Below, one piece after another: positions 13,707 to 20,522 of a DNA stretch of 34,008 bases. Numbering within the stretch: position 1 is the first letter of the stretch; each line of letters opens with the position of its first letter. The notes beneath the pieces are model-generated. The model was not told the DNA's origin. It did no database searches and saw only the letters and a list, made by a program, of their open reading frames with translations. Both the position numbers and the translations under genes were made by a program. The DNA comes from a virus: positions 1-34,008 of the IMG/VR virus record IMGVR_UViG_3300027742_000027. The stretch is one strand, 5' to 3'.

Positions 13707-14627
13707 ATGAATCCTTTAATTTCAAATGTTCACGAAGATGCTATTTTATCTGGCATCTCGGTTAGGTATACAAACGAAGATTTAATTTCCGATTTGGTAA
13801 TGCCCGTAGTTCCCGTTAAAAAGGAGTCCGACAAGTATTTCAAATACACCCGTGATTGGAGGCTGCCTCAGTCCAAGAGAGGATTGGGTGCCGAAGCTAA
13901 CGAGGTGGAATGGAATACTACGACTGATACCTATTCCTGTGAGGAATATGCTCTCAAGGAGCTAATCCCGGACAGGCTTAGGGCGAATCAGGACACTCCT
14001 CTTAATATGGACGTTGATACTACGGAAGGCTTGACAGAATTGATTCAATTAGGGCGAGAGAAAAGAGTTGCGGATATTGCATTTGCAGCCGCAACCTTTG
14101 GTACTCAGACCTCCGCTTTATCTGGAGCCAACCAATGGGATGACTACGCAGGTAGCGACCCCATAGGCGATGTGCGTTCAGCAAAGGCAACCGTTCACGC
14201 TGCTTCAGGCAAGATGCCGAATGTTATGGTGATTGGAATCCAAGCTCACTTGAAGCTCTTAGACCATCCAGACATCCTGGAACGAATTAAATATACCCAA
14301 AGAGGAGTGGTTACCAACGACATTTTAGCTGCACTTTTCGAAGTCGATAAATACATCGTTGGCAAGGCACTTTACGACAGCTCACAGGAAGGTGCGAGCG
14401 AAAATCTTGGTTATATCTGGGGCAAGAAAGTGGCTCTGGCTTATGCGGAGTCTTCTCCGGGGATCAAGAAAGTGTCCTTCGGTTACCAGTTCCAGAGTAG
14501 AGGTTTTAGAGTCAAAAAGTGGAGAGAGGAAAAGAGAGACGGAGATTTCATCGAGGCAGGTGAAGTCCGGGACGAAAAAGTCGTAGCTGCTGCTTGTGGT
14601 TATCTTTACACAACAGTGGTAAGCTAA
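13707..14627 (+). CDS. Major capsid protein (HK97-fold type)
   Basis: The 306-residue product, length and place (after protease/scaffold and cement protein) identify the major capsid protein. Typical features are the N-terminal 'ISVRYTNEDLISDLVMPVVPV', 'FKYTRDWRLPQSKRG', the helix 'ELIQLGREKRVADIAFAAAT', 'PNVMVIGIQAHLKLLDHPDI' and the C-terminal 'WGKKVALAYAESSPG' with 'FGYQFQSRGFRVKKWREE'. This corresponds to an N-arm, P-domain and A-domain of a capsid subunit without a separate delta domain, since scaffold is separate. GAAAGGAGGTGAAAAAG stands upstream with a somewhat long spacing. The wide capsid lattice would also carry the cement protein encoded just before. Confidence 0.88.
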   Translation: MNPLISNVHEDAILSGISVRYTNEDLISDLVMPVVPVKKESDKYFKYTRDWRLPQSKRGLGAEANEVEWNTTTDTYSCEEYALKELIPDRLRANQDTPLNMDVDTTEGLTELIQLGREKRVADIAFAAATFGTQTSALSGANQWDDYAGSDPIGDVRSAKATVHAASGKMPNVMVIGIQAHLKLLDHPDILERIKYTQRGVVTNDILAALFEVDKYIVGKALYDSSQEGASENLGYIWGKKVALAYAESSPGIKKVSFGYQFQSRGFRVKKWREEKRDGDFIEAGEVRDEKVVAAACGYLYTTVVS

Positions 14628-14641
14628 TAACACAGTAGAGG

Positions 14642-14683
14642 ACATTTTTAATAACGGGATGGGTTTACCCAGTCCGAAAATGT
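14642..14683 (+). promoter_or_regulatory. Two-tier hairpin between capsid gene and next gene
   Basis: An outer pair ACATTTT (14642-14648) / AAAATGT (14677-14683) encloses an inner stem with TGGGT (14660-14664) / ACCCA (14667-14671) closed by a two-base TT gap and extended by a CGG/CCG pairing. There is no U tract. Likely roles are mRNA stabilisation or processing after the abundant capsid message; an attenuator or operator is less likely. Confidence 0.5.
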
Positions 14684-14718
14684 TATTGATGCTCTGGGAG
14701 AGGAGGTGAAAAGCAATA

Positions 14719-15324
14719 ATGATTATTAAAAATAAATATGCCACGTTTGTTGGCTATGGGTTTTTGGGGCTCGGCTCTATGGTAGTCCAGAAATGGACCG
14801 CTCCCGATGCCGATGCCGCTGCCGTCGTTTTGGCTGCGACAGATTTGACTGACGCTGCTCAAACAATCACGGCCGATATTACCAACCCAGACTTCCCAAG
14901 AGGTCTGAGCATTAAAGGCAATGCCTCTGGCAATGCTGGCGATGTGGTAATCACTGGCAAGAACATTCGTGGTAAAACTATCACTGAAACGATTGCTCTT
15001 AATGGTTCGAGTGAGGTTCAAGGTAGCAAGGCTTTTGCGGTTGTTACCTCGATTCTGCTTCCGGCAGAGACTCACGCCGGCACAGACACCGTTTCGGTCG
15101 GAATTAACGACAAATTAGGATTGCAGGCAATTCCTGCGGTAACCGCTTGTGTGGCTGCTTATGCAGATAACACGCTTGAAGGCACATTGCCAACGGTTAC
15201 GACCCATGCAACGAATATCGAGTCTTGCACTTGCGACTTTAATACGGCCTGCAATGCAAGTGGGAATATGTTGGCAATCTTTCCGACTAGAGAAAGAGTG
15301 ATTTTGAAAGGTCAGACTAGCTAA
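14719..15324 (+). CDS. Putative virion surface/decoration protein (201 aa)
   Basis: GAGAGGAGGTGAAAAG precedes ATG 14719. After a short hydrophobic N-terminus (TFVGYGFLGLGSMVV), the protein is beta-rich and low in charge: 'DAAQTITADITNPDFPRGLS', 'GNASGNAGDVVITGKNIRGK', 'TITETIALNGSSEVQGSKAF'. Similar small beta proteins follow the capsid gene in many uncultured phages and are usually annotated as hypothetical or decoration proteins. Several cysteines (CTCDFNTAC) lie near the C-terminus. A structural role is inferred from position, strong translation signal and composition. Confidence 0.65.
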   Translation: MIIKNKYATFVGYGFLGLGSMVVQKWTAPDADAAAVVLAATDLTDAAQTITADITNPDFPRGLSIKGNASGNAGDVVITGKNIRGKTITETIALNGSSEVQGSKAFAVVTSILLPAETHAGTDTVSVGINDKLGLQAIPAVTACVAAYADNTLEGTLPTVTTHATNIESCTCDFNTACNASGNMLAIFPTRERVILKGQTS

Positions 15325-15333
15325 TTATTAAAT

Positions 15334-15367
15334 AGTGTCAAGCTGTCTCCTCTGAATAGCGGACACT
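15334..15367 (+). promoter_or_regulatory. Hairpin before the gene at 15405
   Basis: AGTGTC (15334-15339) and GACACT (15362-15367) are a perfect 6-base inverted repeat, with GCT (15342-15344) and AGC (15358-15360) able to extend the stem inward. No U tract follows; the sequence runs into the AAAGGAGGTGAG ribosome binding site. It resembles the intergenic hairpin at 14642-14683 in position relative to the next gene. Confidence 0.4.
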
Positions 15368-15404
15368 CTAAACACAAATAAATAAAGGAGGTGAGAAAAA
15401 TAGT

Positions 15405-15920
15405 ATGGCTAATCAACCAAAGCTATCCTCTAACGAAATCAAACCGGAAGGTTTGAGAGCTAGAGAATACGCCAAGTTTAGGAAACCTCGATATGATGAG
15501 GTTGTGGTTGCTACGGATAACGAAGGCACTGCCTTCTATCCTGCGTCCAAAAACATCACCGCTTCTGGCGAGACGGAAATTATAGCCGCACCTGGGGCCG
15601 ACAAATGTATCAGGATTAAGACGATGATGGTCAATAATGTTGGTGCTGACCAGCGTGTTGTTGGATTTTTGGAAGGCACGGGTGGAACGGAAAAATTCAA
15701 GAACTCGATGCCCCAGTACGGCTCGATGTGGAATATGAACTTCATCGGTGCCTACTGGATTTTACCGCCAAACACAGCTTTAGTCGGAAACCTAGACGCT
15801 GGCGGTGATATGAACATTCAACCAGGTCATGATATAGTGAAAGCAATACCAGTGTTAGAACTGAGCGATGTTTTGACAATCGCCGAAGATTTAGAAACTG
15901 ACTTAACAGAAGGAGCATAA
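15405..15920 (+). CDS. Putative virion protein with one C-terminal SDS-type repeat (171 aa)
   Basis: AAAGGAGGTGAGAAAAA precedes the start. Residues about 30-145 look like a beta-sandwich: 'YDEVVVATDNEGTAFYPASK', 'ITASGETEIIAAPGADKCIR', 'TMMVNNVGADQRVVGFLEGT', 'WILPPNTALVGNLDAGG'. This composition is typical of phage head or neck surface proteins. The C-terminus carries a single copy of the repeat that fills the neighbouring proteins: LELSDVLTIAEDLETDL. The next gene, which is mostly repeats, starts three bases after the stop, so the two are probably made together and may form one structure. Confidence 0.65.
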   Translation: MANQPKLSSNEIKPEGLRAREYAKFRKPRYDEVVVATDNEGTAFYPASKNITASGETEIIAAPGADKCIRIKTMMVNNVGADQRVVGFLEGTGGTEKFKNSMPQYGSMWNMNFIGAYWILPPNTALVGNLDAGGDMNIQPGHDIVKAIPVLELSDVLTIAEDLETDLTEGA

Positions 15921-15922
15921 AA

Positions 15923-16552
15923 ATGGCTGTAGAATATTTTGAGACGCCATCGGACTCTGTCGGCATGGCCGAGAGCGAAGCTAAGGATGTGGGATTGGCA
16001 AAATCCGGCAGTCTTTCTATCTCGGAAGCGTTAACCAAGGAAATTACAAAGCCTTTGTCTGACATTGTTTCTTTTGCTGACTCCGAAATTGAAGCTCCAG
16101 AGAAGGCACTAGCCGACTCTATGGCTGTTTCTGAGTCATTAGCCAGCCAATGGGATGCCTTTTTAACCCCAACAGACAACATCTCAATTGTTGAACAGTT
16201 GGCTAATCTAATCAGTATGGTGACCTCGGACAGCATCAGTTTTGCCGAATCTATCTCCAAGGTTGCGGTGGTTTTGGGACTTACCGATAATCAAACCTTC
16301 GCGGAGGAGATCGCCAAAAGTGCTGTTTTGGGTAAAACCGATACGCTTTCAATAGCAGAAGCGACCGCCAAAGCGATGGGTTTGCACAAGGACGACAGCC
16401 AGGAAATAACAGAAGCCGAGGCGTGGTTTTTCAACAAAGTAATTTCCGACCAGATTACTCCGTTTGTCGATTCTAGTATAGAATATGATGTTACCCAAGA
16501 GGTGTGGTGGGGCAATATTAAGTGGAGAACCGCCTGCCACGGCGGGTTATAA
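15923..16552 (+). CDS. Serine-rich repeat protein, about 10 SDS-type units (209 aa)
   Basis: AAGGAGC precedes the ATG. Nearly the whole protein consists of a degenerate unit of about 17-20 residues with a core of the form [L/K/P]-[S/T/A]-D-x-x-[S/x]-[I/F]-[A/S]-E: examples are LSDIVSFADSE, LADSMAVSESLA, TSDSISFAESI, LTDNQTFAEEIA and KTDTLSIAEATA. The C-terminal 40 residues are different (IEYDVTQEVWWGNIKWRTAC). The same repeat fills the protein at 20523 and part of the tail hub at 30191. A fibrous virion appendage is likely; its fold and ligand are unknown. Confidence 0.72.
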   Translation: MAVEYFETPSDSVGMAESEAKDVGLAKSGSLSISEALTKEITKPLSDIVSFADSEIEAPEKALADSMAVSESLASQWDAFLTPTDNISIVEQLANLISMVTSDSISFAESISKVAVVLGLTDNQTFAEEIAKSAVLGKTDTLSIAEATAKAMGLHKDDSQEITEAEAWFFNKVISDQITPFVDSSIEYDVTQEVWWGNIKWRTACHGGL

Positions 16553-16572
16553 TAAGAGAGGAGGTGAGAGAA

Positions 16573-16911
16573 GTGATAGTAAAAGTTTTATTGGGAACTG
16601 TCCGGGCCGACCGAGAATACGGAGTCGGCGAGGAACTTGACCTCTCTGAAAGCGAGGCCCGTGCCACGATTCGGGAAGGCGTTGTTGAGGAAGTCAAAGA
16701 AAAGCCGAAAAAGGAGCCGAAGGCAAAACCCAAGAAGAAAGCAGAGCCAAAGAAAGCTCCCGAGGAAGTCGAGCCAGAACCCGAGCCTTCTCTGGATTGG
16801 ACCAGGAAAGAACTGAATGATTATGCCAATGCTCACGGAGTCAAGGAACCAGAGCAGTTTGGCAGCAAAAAAGAAGTCTTAGAGGCTTTAAAAGGAGGTG
16901 AAAAGAAGTGA
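16573..16911 (+). CDS. Small phage head protein with basic linker and C-terminal HeH/LEM-like helix pair
   Basis: GTG 16573 is preceded by GAGAGGAGGTGAGAGAA and is preferred over the in-frame ATG at 16522, which lies in the upstream gene. The 112-residue product has a short beta N-terminus (VKVLLGTVRADREYGVGEEL), a Lys/Pro/Glu-rich low-complexity linker (residues about 38-72) and a C-terminal segment 'DWTRKELNDYANAHGVKEPE' plus KKEVLEAL that looks like a small helix-extension-helix (HeH/LEM-like) module. Such proteins often sit between capsid and connector genes. The function is not known. It overlaps the next gene by four bases. Confidence 0.65.
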   Translation: MIVKVLLGTVRADREYGVGEELDLSESEARATIREGVVEEVKEKPKKEPKAKPKKKAEPKKAPEEVEPEPEPSLDWTRKELNDYANAHGVKEPEQFGSKKEVLEALKGGEKK

Positions 16912-17090
16912 GCATTAAACTAACGAAAACTATTGCCGGCAAAAAGGTTGAGCTCGACGTGATTTCTCTTGGCGGGGCGGTTGTCAGGGCCAAGAACTTT
17001 GAAGAGCTCAAGAAACAAGGCATCACTAAGGCAGACCTCGAAAAAGTCGGATTCGGCGTGGAGCCGATCTCAACTAAAAAACAAATTTAG
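16908..17090 (+). CDS. Small hypothetical protein (60 aa)
   Basis: GTG 16908 overlaps the previous stop and is preceded by AAAGGAGGTGAAAAGAA. The 60-residue product has an N-terminal beta hairpin (KLTKTIAGKKVELDVISLGG) and a short helical segment with 'ELKKQGITKADLEKVGF'. It is probably a small virion or assembly protein by position. No family is recognised. Confidence 0.6.
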   Translation: MSIKLTKTIAGKKVELDVISLGGAVVRAKNFEELKKQGITKADLEKVGFGVEPISTKKQI

Positions 17091-17095
17091 GATTG

Positions 17096-17116
17096 ACCCA
17101 TTTATGGGTATATAAT
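17096..17116 (+). promoter_or_regulatory. Palindrome abutting a TATAAT box
   Basis: ACCCAT (17096-17101), a two-base TT gap and ATGGGT (17104-17109) form a perfect palindrome directly followed by TATAAT (17111-17116). TTGACC at 17093-17098 is only 12 bases from the TATAAT box, too close for a normal sigma70 promoter. It may be a promoter with an operator in its spacer, or an RNA hairpin before the strongly translated intron-containing gene. Confidence 0.35.
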
Positions 17117-17145
17117 TTGGCTTGCAGAAGGGAGGTGAAAATAAT

Positions 17146-17834
17146 ATGAAAGCAGGATTACAAATTGTAGGTCATGGACGTGCTGAGTTGCGGGATGAGC
17201 TAGGAAAAATCAAGGAGCTTCGTGAGTTCGACAATGTCTTTACGGATGTGGGTGATGCTCACGTTGCCGACCAGATGGCCTCGACTCCAGGCGAGTCAGT
17301 AATGTCCGATATGGCTATCGGAACTGTGACCACTACTTTGAGTGCAACTGACACTCAGTTGGGCGGAGAGTCAGACAGAAACACTCTGACTTCCTTTACT
17401 CAAGGTGCTGGCGGTGACGATAACAAAGTGGTTTATATTGGTGACTGGGCAGCCGCTGATGGCACTGGTGCTATCACCGAGGCCGGAATCTTCAACAGCC
17501 ACACTGCCGACTCTGGCACAATGCTTTGTGCTCAGACGTTCAGTGTCATCAATAAAGGTGCTAGCGATACGTTGCAGATTACTTGTAGAAACGAGTCGCT
17601 CTACCGTAAGGTAGAGATGAAACTCCGTGAATTCGGGGAAAATCTCTTTGAGACAATCCCGAGCCAAGCAGAGGTGGTTAAACCACTTCGGGCGTGTGTA
17701 GAGACTATGGGCGGAGCAACCAAGCAATTGGCTGAAGAGATAGTCCGAACTGCATGGCGACATGCAGAACTAGGCAGAAATGGCCTAGTCCTCAATTAAG
17801 AGAGTAACAAAGTGGGACTGTAACGTTCGGTTAA
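17146..17834 (+). CDS. Intron-split virion-type protein, join(17146..17584,17815..17834), 152 aa
   Basis: ATG 17146 is preceded by AAGGGAGGTGAAAATAAT. Exon 1 encodes 146 residues: 'VFTDVGDAHVADQMASTP', 'DMAIGTVTTTLSATDTQLGG', 'GAITEAGIFNSHTADSGTML' and 'TFSVINKGASDTLQIT'. Phage proteins of this type normally end just after DTLTIT with a short strand WTxTxx. Here the frame instead runs on for 71 codons of unrelated basic sequence to TAA 17797-17799. Removing the group I intron 17585-17814 joins T to GG and gives TGG-ACT-GTA-ACG-TTC-GGT-TAA, that is WTVTFG-stop, the expected ending. The function is likely structural (head or tail surface). A plain ORF call of 217 residues from this ATG would be wrong at the C-terminus. 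Confidence 0.85.
17585..17814 (+). ncRNA. Self-splicing group I intron (230 nt)
   Basis: All core elements can be read in order. P1 pairs exon ACTT plus G (17581-17585) with CGAGT (17592-17596), with a U-G pair at the splice site. P2 is CTCTACC-GTAA-GGTAGAG (17599-17616). P3 is CTCCG (17623-17627) with CGGAG (17712-17716). P4 is TCGGG (17633-17637) with CCCGA (17658-17662), inside the hallmark P/Q sequences TTCGGGGAAA and AATCCCGAGCCAAGC. P5 is TCTC/GAGA (17643-17653). P6 spans 17671-17689. P7 is GACTAT (17703-17708) with ATAGTC (17740-17745), inside R/S elements GTAGAGACTAT and AAGAGATAGTCC. P8 is CCAA-GCAA-TTGG (17720-17731). P9 is CTGCATG-GCGA-CATGCAG (17750-17767). P9.1 is ACTAGGC/GCCTAGT (17769-17789). 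The intron starts after U and ends in G. No P7.1/P7.2 is present; P10 is weak. No ORF is carried inside. Confidence 0.92.
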
Positions 17835-17925
17835 AACTAAGTGTTTTAGCTAAGCACCAAGGAACAAACTTCAAGTGGAATTAAATTCAAATGGATTAAA
17901 GTTAAAAGGCGATTAGGGCTTGGGT

Positions 17926-17954
17926 TTGATTGTAACTTTTGGTTGGTGTATAAT
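17926..17954 (+). promoter_or_regulatory. Promoter of the HNH endonuclease gene
   Basis: TTGATT (17926-17931) and a perfect TATAAT (17949-17954) are 17 bases apart. Transcription should start about seven bases after the box, at 17961, which is the A of the HNH gene ATG. The transcript would then be leaderless or nearly so, in keeping with the absence of any ribosome binding site. The gap from 17835 also holds short palindromes (GTGTTTTAGCTAAGCAC at 17841-17857 and GAATTAAATTC) of unknown meaning. Confidence 0.6.
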
Positions 17955-17960
17955 TGGGTT

Positions 17961-18506
17961 ATGAGACCTAGTTGGCACTGGGCTAACAAGCCCGAGCCCG
18001 AACGCCGAAGGATTTTACAAAAAATGTCGATTGGTTGGGGAAAGAAGCCGAAGACTGGCAAGTGGCTAATTTGTCCTATTTGTGGCAAGCGATTTTATAG
18101 GAAACACTGTCATCTTATAAGGTCAAAAAATCATTATTGTTCACCACAGTGTCATACAAAATCTAAAAAGGGCAAAATTCCACCCAATCTTAGACAGGCA
18201 CAGAAAAATAGTCCTATTCAAAAAGGTTCTAAAAATGTAAATTGGAAGGGTGGACTGCCAAGGCCGTATTCCAAAGAATGGAATGGCACGCTAAAGCACA
18301 AGATATTTGTAAGAGATAGAGGACGATGCCAAATCTGTGGCAAGATTGGCAAGAAGCGGAGCGACTTGGTTTGCCACCATATCGACTTTGATAAGAAGAA
18401 TTGCCAGCTTGAAAATATACAATTACTATGTAGGTCTTGTCATATGAAAGTTCACTGGCAAGCCAATAGAGGAGCACCAGGACTTAAAAGGTATAATAAA
18501 AACTAA
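17961..18506 (+). CDS. Free-standing HNH homing-type endonuclease (181 aa)
   Basis: The protein has an N-terminal zinc finger (CPICGKRFYRKHCHLIRSKN then YCSPQCH; C38, C41, C60, C64), a linker with KGSKNVNWKGG typical of phage homing endonucleases, and a C-terminal HNH nuclease: CQICG (C123, C126), VCHHIDFDKKN (H139-H140), 'QLENIQLLCRSCHMKVHW' (N152, C157, C160, H161, H165). It would nick or cut DNA at a long target. I chose ATG 17961; an in-frame GTG at 17943 lies upstream of the TATAAT box. The gene is AT-rich, sits 127 bases after exon 2 of the intron-split gene and has its own promoter. The stop overlaps the next ATG. These are signs of a mobile gene that may mobilise the nearby intron. 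Confidence 0.88.
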   Translation: MRPSWHWANKPEPERRRILQKMSIGWGKKPKTGKWLICPICGKRFYRKHCHLIRSKNHYCSPQCHTKSKKGKIPPNLRQAQKNSPIQKGSKNVNWKGGLPRPYSKEWNGTLKHKIFVRDRGRCQICGKIGKKRSDLVCHHIDFDKKNCQLENIQLLCRSCHMKVHWQANRGAPGLKRYNKN

Positions 18507-19171
18507 TGAAAAAATCTAGCATTTTAGTAGCTGTCACCCACACAGGTAATACGGTGACAGGTCTTGAGGCCAAGCTCTCGAAGTGGATTTATGAGAGCGA
18601 ATACAAGGCGGAGCTTTACTTCTCATATATTAATCCCACCTATTCGAACAGGAACACCGTTTGCAAATATTTCTTGGAAAAAACGAAACACACGCACCTG
18701 CTGTTCATAGATTCCGACACCATTCCTTTCAGCAATCCTCTGAAAATGGTTAAGCACGACCTTGACGTGGTCGGTGGCGTCTATCCTATGTGGCGAATTG
18801 ACCATTTCGAGTGGCTGGCGATGGATGAGATGCCCGATGGTCAATATAAAACTACTTCTAAAAGGAAGGGATTAGTTGAGGTTGACGGTCTTGGTGCTGG
18901 TTGTATGCTGATTAAGAGAAAAGTTCTAGAGGCGATTAAAGCTCCTTTTGCCGACTTAATCCGTGAAAATGGCACACGCTCCTTGGGACACGATTACTAC
19001 TTCTGCAAGAAGGCCAAGAAGAAGGGATTTAAGGTTTGTGCTGATTGGGATGTTCTCTGCGACCACGTCAAACAAGTTCCTCTGGTGACGATGGTCAAAG
19101 CGTTGAAAAAGGTATACGACGAAGGAGTCAAGGAGGGCAAGAGGCAGAGCTTGACAGAGGATGTTTTATAA
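18506..19171 (+). CDS. GT-A type glycosyltransferase (221 aa)
   Basis: The 221-residue single-domain enzyme has 'YSNRNTVCKYFLEKTKHTHL', then LLFIDSDTIPF with D69-x-D71 (metal and nucleotide-sugar binding), 'DLDVVGGVYPMWR', 'EVDGLGAGCMLIKRKVL' and 'SLGHDYYFCKKAKKKGFKVC'. This is the same motif series as the N-terminal domain of the fused enzyme at 3966, so the two are related but divergent. It lies among virion surface genes, and its ATG overlaps the HNH stop, so the HNH insertion may have displaced its original upstream neighbour. The acceptor is unknown; serine-rich repeat proteins encoded nearby are an attractive candidate. Confidence 0.82.
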   Translation: MKKSSILVAVTHTGNTVTGLEAKLSKWIYESEYKAELYFSYINPTYSNRNTVCKYFLEKTKHTHLLFIDSDTIPFSNPLKMVKHDLDVVGGVYPMWRIDHFEWLAMDEMPDGQYKTTSKRKGLVEVDGLGAGCMLIKRKVLEAIKAPFADLIRENGTRSLGHDYYFCKKAKKKGFKVCADWDVLCDHVKQVPLVTMVKALKKVYDEGVKEGKRQSLTEDVL

Positions 19172-19195
19172 GTTATAAATAGAAAAGAGGTAAAA

Positions 19196-20389
19196 ATGGC
19201 TGATTTTCCAACCGATTTATCAAGCGTAGCAGACAATGTTGACGACGTGCTGGCGAAACACGTCAACAACCTGGAGGCTAAGATTGGCGTTAACGATTCC
19301 GCCGTTGCCACTTCTCTTGACTATTATGCGAAAGTTGCCCTTCCAACTTATTCTATAACTCGCCAAGCCATAATCAACGGCAACTTTGACATTTGGCAAA
19401 GAGGAACGAGTGTAAGTGATTTTCACGCTGGCGGAAATTATCAAACTGCAGATAGGTGGGGATACGATGCCACTGCTAATTATGTTGCCAACATGACATG
19501 GTCAAGGCAATCGCTGGCTTCTGGCGATATAGCAGGAGCATTTTACCATATGAGATTTGCTGAGAGTTCTGGGGTCGCAGCTCCTTCTGGTGCGAATGTA
19601 ATGATGGTAGGCCAAAAAATAGAACATGGAACAAGATTTTTGGCAGGTGCTGGTAAAAAAGTAACACTCAGCTTTTGGGCTAGAAGCGATATTGCCAATA
19701 AAAGGCTGGGTTTTTATTTACAACAAGATTACGGGGCGGGCGGCACTCCAACCTCCACAGAAATTATAAATGGAGATAACATTACTCTTACTTCAACCTG
19801 GACGAAATACACCCATACTTTTACTCTTAATACTTTATCGGGAAAAACATTTGGAACCGAGAATAATGATACATTGCGATCAACTTTTTCTTTAATTTGG
19901 GGCGATGATACTTATGATACTCGTGTTGGAACAGACACCGCCGAAGGGTTTGGTGTTGGTTATGTTGACATTGCCCAAGTTCAACTCTGTGCCGGCGAAG
20001 TTGCCCTGCCATTCCAGCCAAAGAGTTTTGAAGATGAGTTGGCGGCTTGCCAAAGGTATTGCTACAAAACAAGTTCTATTGATTACGCATATAAGACATT
20101 TGGAGTTGGTCAATGTTTTGGGACAACCTCAGCCAAGGTGTGGATACCATTCACTACAGCAATGAGGGACAGTCCAACTATTACCGTAAGTGGGGCAGCT
20201 GATTTTGCCGTTACTAAAAGTGCTACGGGAGTTCAGGCTTCTACGGCTACTAGTGCTTCAAGTAACAGTTCACGAGATGGAGCTTATATTAGTATTACCA
20301 CATCGGGAAATTTGGTTGCTGGTAATGCGACAATGTTAATGTCTAATAATAAAACTACAGCATGGATACAAGCCGATGCAGAATTGTAA
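19196..20389 (+). CDS. Tail-fibre/receptor-binding-like protein with jelly-roll domain (397 aa)
   Basis: AAAAGAGGTAAAA precedes the ATG. After a helical N-terminus (DLSSVADNVDDVLAKHVNNL), residues 60-90 have INGNFDIWQRGTS and YQTADRWGY, the signature of a carbohydrate-binding-like jelly roll found in many phage tail fibres. The domain continues with 'GKKVTLSFWARSDIANKRLG', 'TSTWTKYTHTFTLNTLSGKT' and VDIAQVQLCAGEVALPFQPK, then SFEDELAACQRYCYKTS, also usual in such fibres. The C-terminal ~110 residues are a Ser/Thr/Ala-rich beta region. It probably binds host surface glycans. Its location among capsid-proximal genes, not after the tail tip, is unusual. Confidence 0.8.
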   Translation: MADFPTDLSSVADNVDDVLAKHVNNLEAKIGVNDSAVATSLDYYAKVALPTYSITRQAIINGNFDIWQRGTSVSDFHAGGNYQTADRWGYDATANYVANMTWSRQSLASGDIAGAFYHMRFAESSGVAAPSGANVMMVGQKIEHGTRFLAGAGKKVTLSFWARSDIANKRLGFYLQQDYGAGGTPTSTEIINGDNITLTSTWTKYTHTFTLNTLSGKTFGTENNDTLRSTFSLIWGDDTYDTRVGTDTAEGFGVGYVDIAQVQLCAGEVALPFQPKSFEDELAACQRYCYKTSSIDYAYKTFGVGQCFGTTSAKVWIPFTTAMRDSPTITVSGAADFAVTKSATGVQASTATSASSNSSRDGAYISITTSGNLVAGNATMLMSNNKTTAWIQADAEL

Positions 20390-20522
20390 AATTAGAACCA
20401 AGAAGGTAATTTATGCCTAATCCAATATCTTGGTATCTTTTGAAGAAAAAATGCTGATAAAAGTAGAAAACAACCAGGCGGAAAAATCTAATTAACGGAA
20501 CAAACTTAAAGGAGAAAAATAG

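Noticed and set aside
14659-14709. 16-codon ORF in the gap after the capsid gene
   Set aside because: It falls within the two-tier hairpin and the ribosome binding site of the next gene and has no ribosome binding site of its own.
15334-15367. Rho-independent terminator
   Set aside because: A stem is present, but no run of T follows; the same holds for the other intergenic hairpins, so I call no terminator in the window.
17093-17116. TTGACC plus TATAAT as a standard promoter
   Set aside because: The spacer is only 12 bases, too short for sigma70; kept only as palindrome plus TATA-like box.
17146-17799. Unspliced ORF of 217 aa
   Set aside because: The part after residue 146 is translation of the group I intron core; the spliced form gives the expected ending.
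17943-17960. Upstream extension of the HNH gene to GTG 17943
   Set aside because: This GTG lies before the TATAAT box, so a transcript from the HNH promoter would not include it.
19196-20389. Diversity-generating retroelement acting on the fibre gene
   Set aside because: No reverse transcriptase, template repeat or variable-repeat signature is visible in the window.
20390-20522. 14-codon ORF (MPNPISWYLLKKKC at 20414-20458) and a bulged inverted repeat in the 133-base gap
   Set aside because: AAGAAGG is at suitable distance, but the frame is too short; the repeat ACCAAAGA/TCTTGGT needs a bulge. I see nothing else in this gap.
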